Source: Aurantimonas sp. 22II-16-19i (GTDB lineage: Bacteria > Pseudomonadota > Alphaproteobacteria > Rhizobiales > Rhizobiaceae). From it: a DNA stretch of 64,000 bases. A model generated the notes under the pieces. That model was given only the letters and a program-made list of their open reading frames with translations. It did not search any database and had not been told where the DNA came from. Both the position numbers and the translations under genes were made by a program. The stretch lies in NCBI RefSeq assembly GCF_002088275.1, contig NZ_AQQS01000018.1, positions 1 to 64,000 on the forward strand. The letters run 5' to 3'. This document shows, one piece after another, positions 6,774 through 14,576 of the stretch; position 1 is the first letter of the stretch, and each line of letters begins with the position of its first letter.

Positions 6774-8993
6774 ATGGCACGTCATTCGCGCCAACTTGCC
6801 GGTGCTGCGTCCGGCCTGGTCATTTCGCTCGTTCTCGGCATGCCGGCGGCGGCCCAAGAGGCCAACGCGGCCGGCGACGCATCCATCCTGCTCCAGCCCG
6901 TCATCATCGCCGGCGAGGACGATCGGGCGGCGTCGCAGAACCAGACCGCGACAAGGGCCGCGACCGTGTTGACGGAACGCATCACCCGCAGCGAGCTCGA
7001 CGCCGCGCAGGTCTTCGACGCCGACGACATCTCCCGGCTCGATCCCGGCGTCTCCTACAGCCGCTCCAACGGCAGCTTCAGCGTCCGCGGCCTCGACAAG
7101 AACCGCGTCCTGACCACCATCGACGGCATTCCCATCCCGTGGCTCAACGACGGTGCGCGGGGCGTGCAGGGCGGCAGCGCCACCTTCGACTTCGACACGC
7201 TCTCCTCGCTCGACATCGTCAAGGGCAGCGACTCCAGCGTCTTCGGCGCCGGCGCACTCGGCGGCATCGTCGCGGTGCGCACCCTCAACCCGGAGGATCT
7301 TCTGCCCGGCGACAAGACCTTCGGCGGAATCTCGCGCGCGTCCTTCGACAGCGCCGACGAGAGCTGGGGCGTCGACCAGGCGCTCGCGGCCCGGATGGGC
7401 GACACCTACATGCTGCTCCAGGGCGGCTATCGCTCGGGCCGCGAGGAAGACAACAAGGGCGACGTCGGCGGTTACGGCTCCACCCGCACCGAACCCAACC
7501 CGCTCGACTACGACCGTGAGAACGTCCTGGTGAAGATCCGCCAGCATGTCGGCGTCGACCAGGTCTTCGGCGTCACCGGCGAACTCTACAAGCGCGACGA
7601 CGACATCGACAGCCGGACGTCGTCACCGACGACGTATGCGCCGGGATCGGTGACGACGAACGACGTCGAGAAGCGCGAACGCGTCTCGGCCCATTACGAA
7701 CTCGGCACCGGCGCCGGCGCCTGGCTCGATGCCGCCGACGTCGTCGTCTACTGGCAGCGCCAGGAGCTTTCGAACGACCTGTGGGGCGAGCGGCTGTCGT
7801 CGCCCGCCGGCGACTATTCGCGCCTCAGCGACCTCGAGGACACGACCTTCGGCATCAATGCCAGCGTGATGAAGCATTTCGACCTCGGCGGCCTGGACCA
7901 CAAGATCTCGCTCGGCACCCAGACCTTCGGCAATCGCACCAAGCAGCTCTCCAGCGGTGAGGACAACTGTCCCCCGCCGCCCTATCCGCCGTTCAGCTCC
8001 TGCAACTTCCTGCACACCAACCAGGCCGACATGCCCGAGGTCCACGGCGTCTCGCTGGGCCTGTTCGTCGAGGACGAGATCGCGGTGACGGACAGGTTCC
8101 GCCTGACGCCCGGCATCCGCTTCGACTATTACGAGCAGAACCCGCAGGAGACCGCCGCCTACGAAGACAACGTCACCTATAACGGCCTGCCTCCTTCCTC
8201 CAGCGACAGCGCCGTCTCGCCCAAGCTCAGGGCCGAGTTCGACGTCACGCCGAACGCCACGATCTACGCCCAGTATGCCCGGGGCTTCCGCGCTCCGACG
8301 GCCGAAGAGCTCTATCTCAGCTATGGCGGCCCCGGCACCTATCTTACGATCGGCAATCCGGATCTGGAATCGGAGACCAGCAACGGCTTCGAGGTGGGAC
8401 TGCGGGCGAAGCACGACGATTTCGACTGGAGCGTCTCGAGCTTCTACAATCGCTACAAGAACTTCGTCGACACCCAGTCGGTCGATCCGGCGGAGGTGGG
8501 GCTTTCCCCCGGCGACTATCCCTTTGGCATCACCCGCTACTTCAACCGTGCCAATGTCGAGATCTACGGCATCGAGGCGGCGGCGCGCTGGCAGATGGAT
8601 GCGGTGTGGCACAGCGGCGCGAGCGTCGCCGCCTATATCGGCCGCGATATCGACACCGACGTCAATCTCAACTCGGTTCCCGCCGCCAAGGGCATCTTCA
8701 ACCTCGGCTACGACAACGGCGTGTGGGGCGGCGACGCCTTTCTGACGCTGGCGGCTTCCCGCGACGATGTCGAGAACGACATCTCGAAGACGCCGGACTA
8801 TGCGCTCCTCGACCTCACCGCCTGGTGGAAGCCGGAAGAGCTCGAAGGGGTGAAGCTGCAGGCCGGGCTCTACAACGTCTTCGACGCGACCTATTACGAC
8901 GCCCTCGACATCCCCGACAGCGCCACCCAGCCGAAGGAGTTCTACTCCGAATCCGGGCGCTCCTTCCGGGCGACGCTGACCTACCAGTTCTGA
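6774..8993 (+). CDS. TonB-dependent haem/haemoglobin receptor
   Basis: This 739-residue outer-membrane receptor has a signal peptide (cleavage near AAAQ), a TonB-box/plug region with 'NGSFSVRGLDKNRVLTTIDGI', and a long barrel ending in Y-Q-F. Residues near 500-530 carry the haem-receptor boxes FRAP (GFRAPTAEELYLSY) and NPDL, between which the haem-ligating region lies. It should bind haem outside the cell and pass it to HmuT. The ATG at 6774 follows AGGGGG; longer in-frame starts upstream would prevent a proper signal peptide. It is divergent from hmuP and followed by the haem monooxygenase. HmuR, ShuA or BhuA would be homologues. Confidence 0.93.
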   Translation: MARHSRQLAGAASGLVISLVLGMPAAAQEANAAGDASILLQPVIIAGEDDRAASQNQTATRAATVLTERITRSELDAAQVFDADDISRLDPGVSYSRSNGSFSVRGLDKNRVLTTIDGIPIPWLNDGARGVQGGSATFDFDTLSSLDIVKGSDSSVFGAGALGGIVAVRTLNPEDLLPGDKTFGGISRASFDSADESWGVDQALAARMGDTYMLLQGGYRSGREEDNKGDVGGYGSTRTEPNPLDYDRENVLVKIRQHVGVDQVFGVTGELYKRDDDIDSRTSSPTTYAPGSVTTNDVEKRERVSAHYELGTGAGAWLDAADVVVYWQRQELSNDLWGERLSSPAGDYSRLSDLEDTTFGINASVMKHFDLGGLDHKISLGTQTFGNRTKQLSSGEDNCPPPPYPPFSSCNFLHTNQADMPEVHGVSLGLFVEDEIAVTDRFRLTPGIRFDYYEQNPQETAAYEDNVTYNGLPPSSSDSAVSPKLRAEFDVTPNATIYAQYARGFRAPTAEELYLSYGGPGTYLTIGNPDLESETSNGFEVGLRAKHDDFDWSVSSFYNRYKNFVDTQSVDPAEVGLSPGDYPFGITRYFNRANVEIYGIEAAARWQMDAVWHSGASVAAYIGRDIDTDVNLNSVPAAKGIFNLGYDNGVWGGDAFLTLAASRDDVENDISKTPDYALLDLTAWWKPEELEGVKLQAGLYNVFDATYYDALDIPDSATQPKEFYSESGRSFRATLTYQF

Positions 8994-9026
8994 TCCCGGC
9001 CGCCCGGGAGATCGGCTCCCGGGCCG
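8991..9026. repeat. stop-adjacent inverted repeat, copy 1
   Basis: Beginning at the receptor stop codon, TGATCCCGG leads into a 9-bp perfect hairpin (GCCCGGGAG 9002-9010, CTCCCGGGC 9016-9024). A near-identical unit starts exactly at the acnA stop near 19650. There is no T run, so if it terminates transcription it does so without a classical U tract. Confidence 0.7.
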
Positions 9027-9140
9027 CGACCATCCCCACCAAAAAGACCGATCGGGGCCGCTGGCCCCGGTCGTCCGGACGAACGCTCGCCGAAACGGGC
9101 GAGCGAGACGACATCCATCCAAAAGACTGTGGAATCACCG

Positions 9141-9506
9141 ATGTATATTGCCATGAACCGCTTCAGGGTCGCCCCGGAGAGCACGGAGGCCTTCGAGATC
9201 GTCTGGATGACGCGCAAGTCCCATCTCGAGGAGATGCCGGGCTTCGTAGAATTCCACATGCTGAAGGGCGCCGACAAGGGCGATCACGTCCTCTACGCCT
9301 CCCACACGGTGTGGGAGAGCCGCGAGGCGTTCGAGGGCTGGACGAAGTCGCAGGCCTTCCGCGATTCGCATGCCAGTACCGGAGCAGGCGCCGGTGCCAA
9401 TGCCGGGGGCGAGCGGCCCAAGCTCTTCCTCGGCCATCCGGAATTCGAGGGATTCGAGGTGTTCCAGCACATTGCGGCCCGGGGCGAGACCGCTTCCGCG
9501 GCCTGA
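9141..9506 (+). CDS. haem-degrading monooxygenase, IsdG/HmuQ-like
   Basis: The 121-residue product is an antibiotic-biosynthesis-monooxygenase (ABM) fold protein. N6, W67 and H77 fall at the positions of the Asn-Trp-His triad of staphylococcal IsdG/IsdI, which open haem and release iron. The same function is served by HmuQ/HmuD in Bradyrhizobium. Placement directly after the haem receptor supports this. The ATG at 9141 is preferred (MYIAMNRF); an in-frame GTG at 9129 exists. A Gly/Ala-rich insert (residues about 80-93) and a short Ala-rich tail are additions to the core. The gap from the receptor holds hairpins, so it may be expressed less than, or separately from, the receptor. Confidence 0.85.
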   Translation: MYIAMNRFRVAPESTEAFEIVWMTRKSHLEEMPGFVEFHMLKGADKGDHVLYASHTVWESREAFEGWTKSQAFRDSHASTGAGAGANAGGERPKLFLGHPEFEGFEVFQHIAARGETASAA

Positions 9507-9583
9507 TCCCGGCGCCGGCCGGTCGTCCCGCTGGAACGACTTTCAACGACATCGCGCATCCCGGCCTCGTCGCCGGGGTGCCG

Positions 9584-10249
9584 TCAACTGGTCGGCGTGC
9601 GCGCCTTCGGCTCGCGCTGCAGCGCCCGCTCGACCGCCGGCATCAGCCCGGTCCGGATCGCCTCCGGCGTGAACGGTCCGGTCTGCTTGTAGAGGATCTC
9701 GCCGTCCGGAGCGACGAGGAAGGTCTCCGGCACGCCGTAGACGCCCCAGTCGATGGTCGCCGCGCCCTTCTGGTCGACGCCGATCGCCGCATAGGGATTG
9801 CCGAGATTTTGCAGGAAGCCGAGGGCGTTGTCCGGCTTGTCCTTGTAGTTGATCGCCACCAGCCGGAACCGCTCGTCCTTGGCAAGCTGCATCAGCAGCG
9901 GATGCTCGTCGCGGCAGGGGGCGCACCAGGAGGCGAAGACGTTGACCAGCACCGGCCGCCCGTCGCCGGGGCCGGAAAGGTCGAGGCCCGGCACCGGCTG
10001 GCCGTTGGGCAGGGTGGCGCCGGCCAGGGCGGGCAGCACGGTCATCGGCGCGCTCTTGCCGACGAGAACCGAGGGGATCTCCTTCGGGTCATGGCCGGAG
10101 AGGAGCTGGTAGAGGAAGACGCCGGCAAGCGCGAAGAACAGGACCAGCGGCAGGAGGACGACCGGCCGCGGGCCACGGCGCCGTTCGGGCGTTGCCTGGT
10201 CGGCGGGCGCCGTCTCGAGCAGCGTGCCGTCCTCGTCGCGGGCGCTCAT
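9584..10249 (-). CDS. ccmG: thiol:disulfide interchange protein CcmG/DsbE
   Basis: This 221-residue protein has one N-terminal membrane anchor (about 29-50) and a periplasmic thioredoxin fold with W-C109-A-P-C112 and the cis-Pro motif GVPETF. CcmG keeps apocytochrome CXXCH thiols reduced for haem attachment. It is the last gene of the ccmC-ccmD-ccmG block and overlaps ccmD by four bases. Confidence 0.94.
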   Translation of the reverse strand: MSARDEDGTLLETAPADQATPERRRGPRPVVLLPLVLFFALAGVFLYQLLSGHDPKEIPSVLVGKSAPMTVLPALAGATLPNGQPVPGLDLSGPGDGRPVLVNVFASWCAPCRDEHPLLMQLAKDERFRLVAINYKDKPDNALGFLQNLGNPYAAIGVDQKGAATIDWGVYGVPETFLVAPDGEILYKQTGPFTPEAIRTGLMPAVERALQREPKARTPTS

Positions 10250-10440
10250 CGGCCGGCCTCGGCCGATGAGCCCGAACGGGCGCCGGCTTGCGATCTGCGG
10301 CGGATGCCCTGCGCTTCCAGCGCCTTCAGGGCGCCGCGCTGGGTCCGCGCGTCGAGGAACACCCAGATCGCGAGCCCGAGGATGGCGAGCGCCGAAATGC
10401 CGTAGGCACTGGCGATGAAGGCGAAATAATCGGCCTGCAT
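10246..10440 (-). CDS. ccmD: haem exporter protein CcmD
   Basis: A 64-residue protein with one transmembrane helix (FIASAYGISALAILGLAIWV) followed by a basic cytoplasmic tail (RRRS), the usual build of CcmD, which ties haem-loaded CcmE to the CcmABC complex. Position between ccmC and ccmG confirms the identity. Its stop overlaps the ccmG start. Confidence 0.88.
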   Translation of the reverse strand: MQADYFAFIASAYGISALAILGLAIWVFLDARTQRGALKALEAQGIRRRSQAGARSGSSAEAGR

Positions 10441-10463
10441 GGGATGAACTCCGGTCAGTCGGC

Positions 10464-11225
10464 TCAGGCTTCCGCCCGCCTTGCGGCGAGCCGCGACAGC
10501 GCGGCGACGCGCCGGCGCAGGATCTCGGTGCGCATCGCCGTCAGATGCAGGGCGAAGAACAACAGCGTGAAGCCGATCGCCGAGACGAGCAGCGGCGTCA
10601 GATAGGCGGCGGGCATTGCCGGTCCGTCGACCCGCAGCACGCTCGCCGGCTGGTGCAGCGTGTTCCACCAGTCGACCGAGAACTTGATGATCGGGATGTT
10701 GACGAAGCCGACGAGGACGAGGATCGCCGAGGATTTCGCGCTCTTCGACGGGTCCTCGAGCGCGCGACTGAGAGCGATCAGCCCGAGATACATGAGGAAC
10801 AGCACGAAGACCGAGGTCAGTCGCGCGTCCCACACCCACCAGGTGCCCCACATCGGCCGGCCCCAGATCGAGCCGGTGATCAGGCAGAGCGCGGTGAACA
10901 CCGCGCCGATGGGCGCCGCCGCCTTCACCGACACGTCGGCCAGCGGATGGCGCCAGACCAGCGTGCCCAGCGCCGACAGGCTCATCACCGTCCAGATCAT
11001 CATCGACAGCCAGGCAAAGGGGACGTGGACGAACATGATCGTCACGGTCGGGCCCTGCTGGTAGTCGGGCGGCGCCGTCAGGCCGAGCGTGATGCCGACG
11101 GCGAGAGCGGCGAGCGCCGCGCCATAGAGCCACGGCTGCAGCTTGCCCGACAGCTCCAGGAAGCGGGTCGGATTGGCGAGGATGGCGAAGCGCGAGGGCT
11201 TGGCGCTGGCGGAGACGTCGGTCAT
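10464..11225 (-). CDS. ccmC: haem ABC exporter permease CcmC
   Basis: The 253-residue membrane protein has six hydrophobic segments and the Trp-rich haem-handling motif WGTWWVWDARLT (about 127-138). H67 in 'MFVHVPFAW' is a likely axial haem ligand. CcmC loads haem onto CcmE. In most rhizobial genomes ccmC follows ccmB directly; here the two are separated by about 3.9 kb. Confidence 0.95.
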   Translation of the reverse strand: MTDVSASAKPSRFAILANPTRFLELSGKLQPWLYGAALAALAVGITLGLTAPPDYQQGPTVTIMFVHVPFAWLSMMIWTVMSLSALGTLVWRHPLADVSVKAAAPIGAVFTALCLITGSIWGRPMWGTWWVWDARLTSVFVLFLMYLGLIALSRALEDPSKSAKSSAILVLVGFVNIPIIKFSVDWWNTLHQPASVLRVDGPAMPAAYLTPLLVSAIGFTLLFFALHLTAMRTEILRRRVAALSRLAARRAEA

Positions 11226-11316
11226 GGCGCTGAGTTTAGAGCCTCTTCAGCCTGGCCGCAAACGGATGATGTCCCGATCGGGTCACCTTTTCGCGGGATC
11301 GCCGCGCCCGAACGGA

Positions 11317-11775
11317 TCATCGTTTCGCGGGATCGCCGCGAAAGAACCGCGCCATGCCGATCGAGGCCGGCATCACCGGTTCGAAGCCGAACTTGGCATA
11401 GAGGTGCCTGGCGTCGCCGTCGGCGATCAGGCTGACATAGGCGGTGTCGGGCACCGTCCGCGTCAGCCAGGCTTCGAGCGCCGCGAAGATCGCCTTGCCG
11501 ATGCCCTTGCCCTGGTGCTCCGGCTCGACCGCCATGTCGACGACCTGCATGTGGCAGCCGCCGTCGCCGACGACGCGGCCCATGCCGATCGCCCGGCCCC
11601 CGTGCCGCACCACGACGGCGTAGAGCGTGTTCGGCAGGGCGATTTGGGCGGCCTCGAGACTCTTGGGGGACAGGCCGGAGATTTCCCGCAGGCGGCGATA
11701 GTCCTCGATGGCGGGGATTTCCTCGACGAGCTCGTAAGGGGCGGGCAACTCGCCGGCCGCGGCAGGAATGGACAT
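11317..11775 (-). CDS. GNAT-family N-acetyltransferase
   Basis: The 152-residue protein has the acetyl-CoA-binding motif A of GNAT enzymes (VVDMAVEPEHQGKGIGKAIF) and a C-terminal 'LYAKFGFEPVMPASIGMARFF'. Such enzymes acetylate small molecules or protein amines; the substrate is not predictable. The start at 11775 (MSIPAAAG) is an ATG; a GTG somewhat upstream would add a few residues. It lies just downstream of tam on the same strand. Confidence 0.82.
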   Translation of the reverse strand: MSIPAAAGELPAPYELVEEIPAIEDYRRLREISGLSPKSLEAAQIALPNTLYAVVVRHGGRAIGMGRVVGDGGCHMQVVDMAVEPEHQGKGIGKAIFAALEAWLTRTVPDTAYVSLIADGDARHLYAKFGFEPVMPASIGMARFFRGDPAKR

Positions 11776-11797
11776 GGGAGGGACTCGCACCTCTTTT

Positions 11798-11839
11798 CGG
11801 CGGGACATCGGTTCTGGTCGGCGGGACATCGGCTCTGGC
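11798..11839. repeat. 21-bp tandem duplication
   Basis: Two adjacent copies of a 21-base unit (CGGCGGGACATCGG followed by TTCTGGT or CTCTGGC) lie in the 70-base gap between tam and the acetyltransferase. It looks like a recent slippage duplication. Confidence 0.75.
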
Positions 11840-11845
11840 GGGGAA

Positions 11846-12616
11846 TCAGCGCCTTGCGACGATGAAGAGGCGAGGGAAGGCCAGAAGCACCCGGCCGTCA
11901 ACGCGCCGCGGATAGGCGGCGGCGATCTGTTGTGTATAGGCGTCGAGGAAGGCGGTCTTCTCCGCCTCGTCCAGCGGCTCCAGGAACGGCCGCAGCCCCG
12001 TCGCGCGCAGCCAGTCGACGATTGCCGGGGCATCGGCGAGGACGTGGACATAGGTCGTGCGCCAGATGTCGAGGGCGGCGGCGAGGGGCGCCAGGAGATC
12101 GTAATAGGCCTCGACGGGCAGGATGCGGGCGCGAACCGCTCCGGCGTCGCCGATCTTTCCGGCAAAGTCCGGCCGCGCCGCCACCTCCCGCATCAGCCGG
12201 TGCGACGGCTGATCCAGATTGTCCGGCATCTGCACGGCCAGCACCCCGCCCGGCGCAAGACTTTCCATCAGGCGGGGAAACAGCGCCTCGTGATCCGGCA
12301 GCCATTGCAGCACGGCATTGGCGAAGAGGAGGTCGGCCGGCGGCTCGGCCGCGAAGGTCGCGGCGTCGCCAAGGGTGAAGGCGACCTCCGGCAGGCGGCA
12401 CCTGGCCTTTTCCAGCATGTCCGGCGAGGTGTCGATCCCCGCGATCGTCGCTTCTGGATAACGCCGGACGATCAGCTCCGTCGAGTTGCCCGGACCGCAG
12501 CCGATGTCGACGGCATGGCGCACCGCGGCGAGCGGCACCCGCGCGAGCAGTTCGGCGGCGGGGCGGGTGCGCTCTTCGGCAAAGCGGAGATAGAGGTCGG
12601 CGTTCCAGTCGGTCAC
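11846..12616 (-). CDS. tam: trans-aconitate 2-methyltransferase
   Basis: This 256-residue class I SAM methyltransferase has motif I VDIGCGPGNSTELI (about 37-50) and the Tam-type opening 'DWNADLYLRFAEERTRPAAELL'. 'NAVLQWLPDH' is the acidic post-I region. Tam methylates trans-aconitate, an inhibitor formed spontaneously from cis-aconitate. Fittingly, aconitase is encoded about 4 kb away. Length and order of motifs match the family. Confidence 0.9.
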   Translation of the reverse strand: MTDWNADLYLRFAEERTRPAAELLARVPLAAVRHAVDIGCGPGNSTELIVRRYPEATIAGIDTSPDMLEKARCRLPEVAFTLGDAATFAAEPPADLLFANAVLQWLPDHEALFPRLMESLAPGGVLAVQMPDNLDQPSHRLMREVAARPDFAGKIGDAGAVRARILPVEAYYDLLAPLAAALDIWRTTYVHVLADAPAIVDWLRATGLRPFLEPLDEAEKTAFLDAYTQQIAAAYPRRVDGRVLLAFPRLFIVARR

Positions 12617-12902
12617 GGAGGCTCGCGGGGGGATCGGTTGCGGTCACCGAGATATAGGGCAAGCGGGGCGGGGATGGCCCGACCGGCATCCACTGGCGCC
12701 GAGGCGGACGAAGGCAAAATTAAGGCAAGGTTTACCATCGCCCTCTAAAACCGCCCCGGTCGGGCTCGACGCGGCGACAGGTCATTGTCGGCCGCCATGC
12801 CTTTGCAGCTTCCTGGCCTTTCTGTCCGATGCCGGCTCGATCCAGCCGCCACGGCAGCGACCGAACCCGGAGAGGAAAGCGTCGAGCGTTGGCAAAGAGG
12901 CG
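12617..12902. other. intergenic region left of decayed gene
   Basis: These 286 bases hold no intact gene. From 12750 one plus-strand frame stays open into the truncated membrane gene but has no start codon. In another frame an ATG at 12797 opens 39 codons and then stops at the junction, as expected for a frame-shifted remnant of the same gene. Confidence 0.4.
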
Positions 12903-13418
12903 AGCACATTCGATGACGTCGAGGCGCTGCGCCGCTCCATCCTCGTTGCCCTCCTGATCTTCACGACGGTGTTCGGCGCGAGCTTCGCGGTCCTCAACTA
13001 TCTCAACGCCAACTACACGGCGATGGCCGGCGAGATCGCCATGGGGCTGTTCGCGCTGTGCCTCGTTCCCGTCATCCGCAGGACGGCGCATCTCGTCCGG
13101 TGGTCCTTCGTCTATCTCGTCCTGTTCAACACGACGATGATGCTGATCCTTTCGACGCCGCAATCGGCGCCGTCGGTCTTCGCCTGGGTCCTCCTGATCC
13201 CCATCCTGTCGCACATGCTGCTCGGCCGGGCCCTTGGCGGCGGCGTCACCGCGGTCTTCCTGGCGACGGCCTTCGCCATCTACTACACGCGCTTCTCCGA
13301 CAGCGCGGTGACCGGCAATCCGCGGGCGCTCCTCAACGTCGCCGGTGTCGCTCTGTGCATCTTCGGCTTCTCCTTCGTCTACGAGACCTCGCGCTCGCGG
13401 GCAGGCGTGGAAGCCTGA
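12903..13418 (+). pseudogene. truncated membrane sensor, diguanylate-cyclase N-terminal half
   Basis: The frame encodes about six transmembrane helices starting at 'DDVEALRRSILVALLIFTTV' and ending 'FVYETSRSRAGVEA'. A helix leaving the membrane with an ETSRSRA sequence normally leads straight into a GGDEF domain, but here it hits a stop followed by a palindromic repeat. The first possible start is GTG at 12969, inside the first helix, so the 5' end also looks damaged. I read it as the membrane domain of a diguanylate cyclase that has lost its catalytic half. A short functional membrane protein started at 12969 (149 residues) is the alternative. Confidence 0.55.
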
Positions 13419-13437
13419 GGCGCGGACACACGAACTT

Positions 13438-13556
13438 CGTCATCCCGGGCTTGACCCGGGATCCATTCCTCTGCGCTGAAATAACCATTCGCTTCAGAAT
13501 GTTAGGATCCGCGTTCACCGATTTGGAATGGATCCCGGCTCAAGGCCGGGATGACG
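13438..13556. repeat. palindromic intergenic element, CGTCATCCCGG type
   Basis: About 119 bases are bounded by imperfect inverted arms of about 32 bases. The left arm begins CGTCATCCCGGGCTTGACCC and the right arm ends GGCCGGGATGACG; both contain GGATCCATTCC or its complement. This is the well-known family of short palindromic repeats scattered in alphaproteobacterial genomes. It has no coding capacity and sits exactly at the 3' break of the truncated sensor gene. Confidence 0.85.
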
Positions 13557-13684
13557 ACGCGTTGATGGAATGCGCCCGTTCTGACCGGTGGCGAGTCAAT
13601 CCTATTGCGGGTATCACGGATTGCAGAAATCCGGTGCTCTGGCTGCTCTGTGGCTACCGGGGATTCAGGCGGAGAGGACCCGCC

Positions 13685-13951
13685 ATGCAACCGAGATACG
13701 CAAAGCCCTTGACCATTGAAGAACTGGCCGCGCTGCCGGACAGCGAGATCGACACGAGCGACATCGCGGCGCTGGACGAGGCCTTCTGGAGGAACGCCAG
13801 ATTGTCTCCGCCGCGGACGAAGCCGAACGTCTCCTTGCGGCTGCCCGAAGAGGTGTTGAATTTCTTCACGGCGGAAAGCCCGAAGGGCTATACGTCGCGG
13901 ATGGCGGCGGTGCTGTCGGCCTATGTGCAGGCGCATCAGGCGAAGCGGTGA
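13685..13951 (+). CDS. BrnA-like antitoxin, no BrnT partner
   Basis: This 88-residue protein has the BrnA ribbon-helix-helix-type C-terminus 'VSLRLPEEVLNFFTAESPKGYTSRMAAVLSAYV', preceded by an acidic stretch 'DSEIDTSDIAALDEAFWRNA'. BrnA antitoxins neutralise BrnT ribonuclease and repress the brnTA operon. brnT normally lies just upstream, yet the 130 bases before this gene show only the palindromic repeat and non-coding sequence. A GGAGAGGA lies before the ATG. It may be a solitary regulator or a remnant. Confidence 0.7.
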   Translation: MQPRYAKPLTIEELAALPDSEIDTSDIAALDEAFWRNARLSPPRTKPNVSLRLPEEVLNFFTAESPKGYTSRMAAVLSAYVQAHQAKR

Positions 13952-14055
13952 TGGCAACGGAATTGACAATCTGTTTCAGATTGTGCCGCTGCGACCCGCA
14001 ACGGAACGTTTGCACTTCACCTGAAAGAATGCCGCCGCCAATTGAGGAGGATGGC

Positions 14056-14454
14056 ATGAGTGGCACTGTCATTAGATTTGTCACGCGTTCCACGCACCGC
14101 CCGTTCGGGCATCGCAGCGGGGTGTTTAAGATCGCCTATCAGCTTCGCCGAGAATCCCCAACGGCATCTCCTCATCTTCCAGAGCTTGAAGAACTGCTGT
14201 CATGGTTCGAAAGGAACCTCGCAACACCGACGCGGTTTTCGACATCGCGCCATCCACGTGCACAGGAATCCGCCATCTCATGGGTCAGGGCAAGCGCCGG
14301 TGACCACGTCAGAAAATTGCGCAGGCTTGCCCTACTGGTCGAGGAGGCTGGGGATATTTGCATCGACGAACTGCGGACAGAACGACCGGGCTATGTTGTC
14401 TTTGAAGACGATCATCAAGTTGTTGCCCTGCCGTTCGCAGACACTCCTCGATAG
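14056..14454 (+). CDS. conserved hypothetical protein, accessory
   Basis: A 132-residue soluble protein without a signal peptide or membrane segment. The N-terminus is basic (RFVTRSTHRPFGHRSGVFKIAY), the middle holds 'LEELLSWFERNLATPTRF', and the end reads 'ERPGYVVFEDDHQVVALPF'. I recognise this combination only as a recurrent uncharacterised family, not as a function. An AGGAGG at 14045-14050 supports the ATG at 14056. Its base composition is lower in GC than the core genes. It lies in the accessory stretch between ccmB and ccmC. Confidence 0.65.
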   Translation: MSGTVIRFVTRSTHRPFGHRSGVFKIAYQLRRESPTASPHLPELEELLSWFERNLATPTRFSTSRHPRAQESAISWVRASAGDHVRKLRRLALLVEEAGDICIDELRTERPGYVVFEDDHQVVALPFADTPR

Positions 14455-14576
14455 GTTGCCGTCCCGCCTCGGTACGGACAAGCGAATTTCAATCAGAATT
14501 ATTCTACATGATTCACAATTTGGAGGATGGTATTTGATCATTTGCCAAATGCTCGAATAATGGATGAAAATTTCAT

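Noticed and set aside
13438-13556. Possible insertion sequence or MITE with its own transposase
   Set aside because: There is no coding capacity and no target-site duplication could be made out, so it is listed only as a palindromic repeat.
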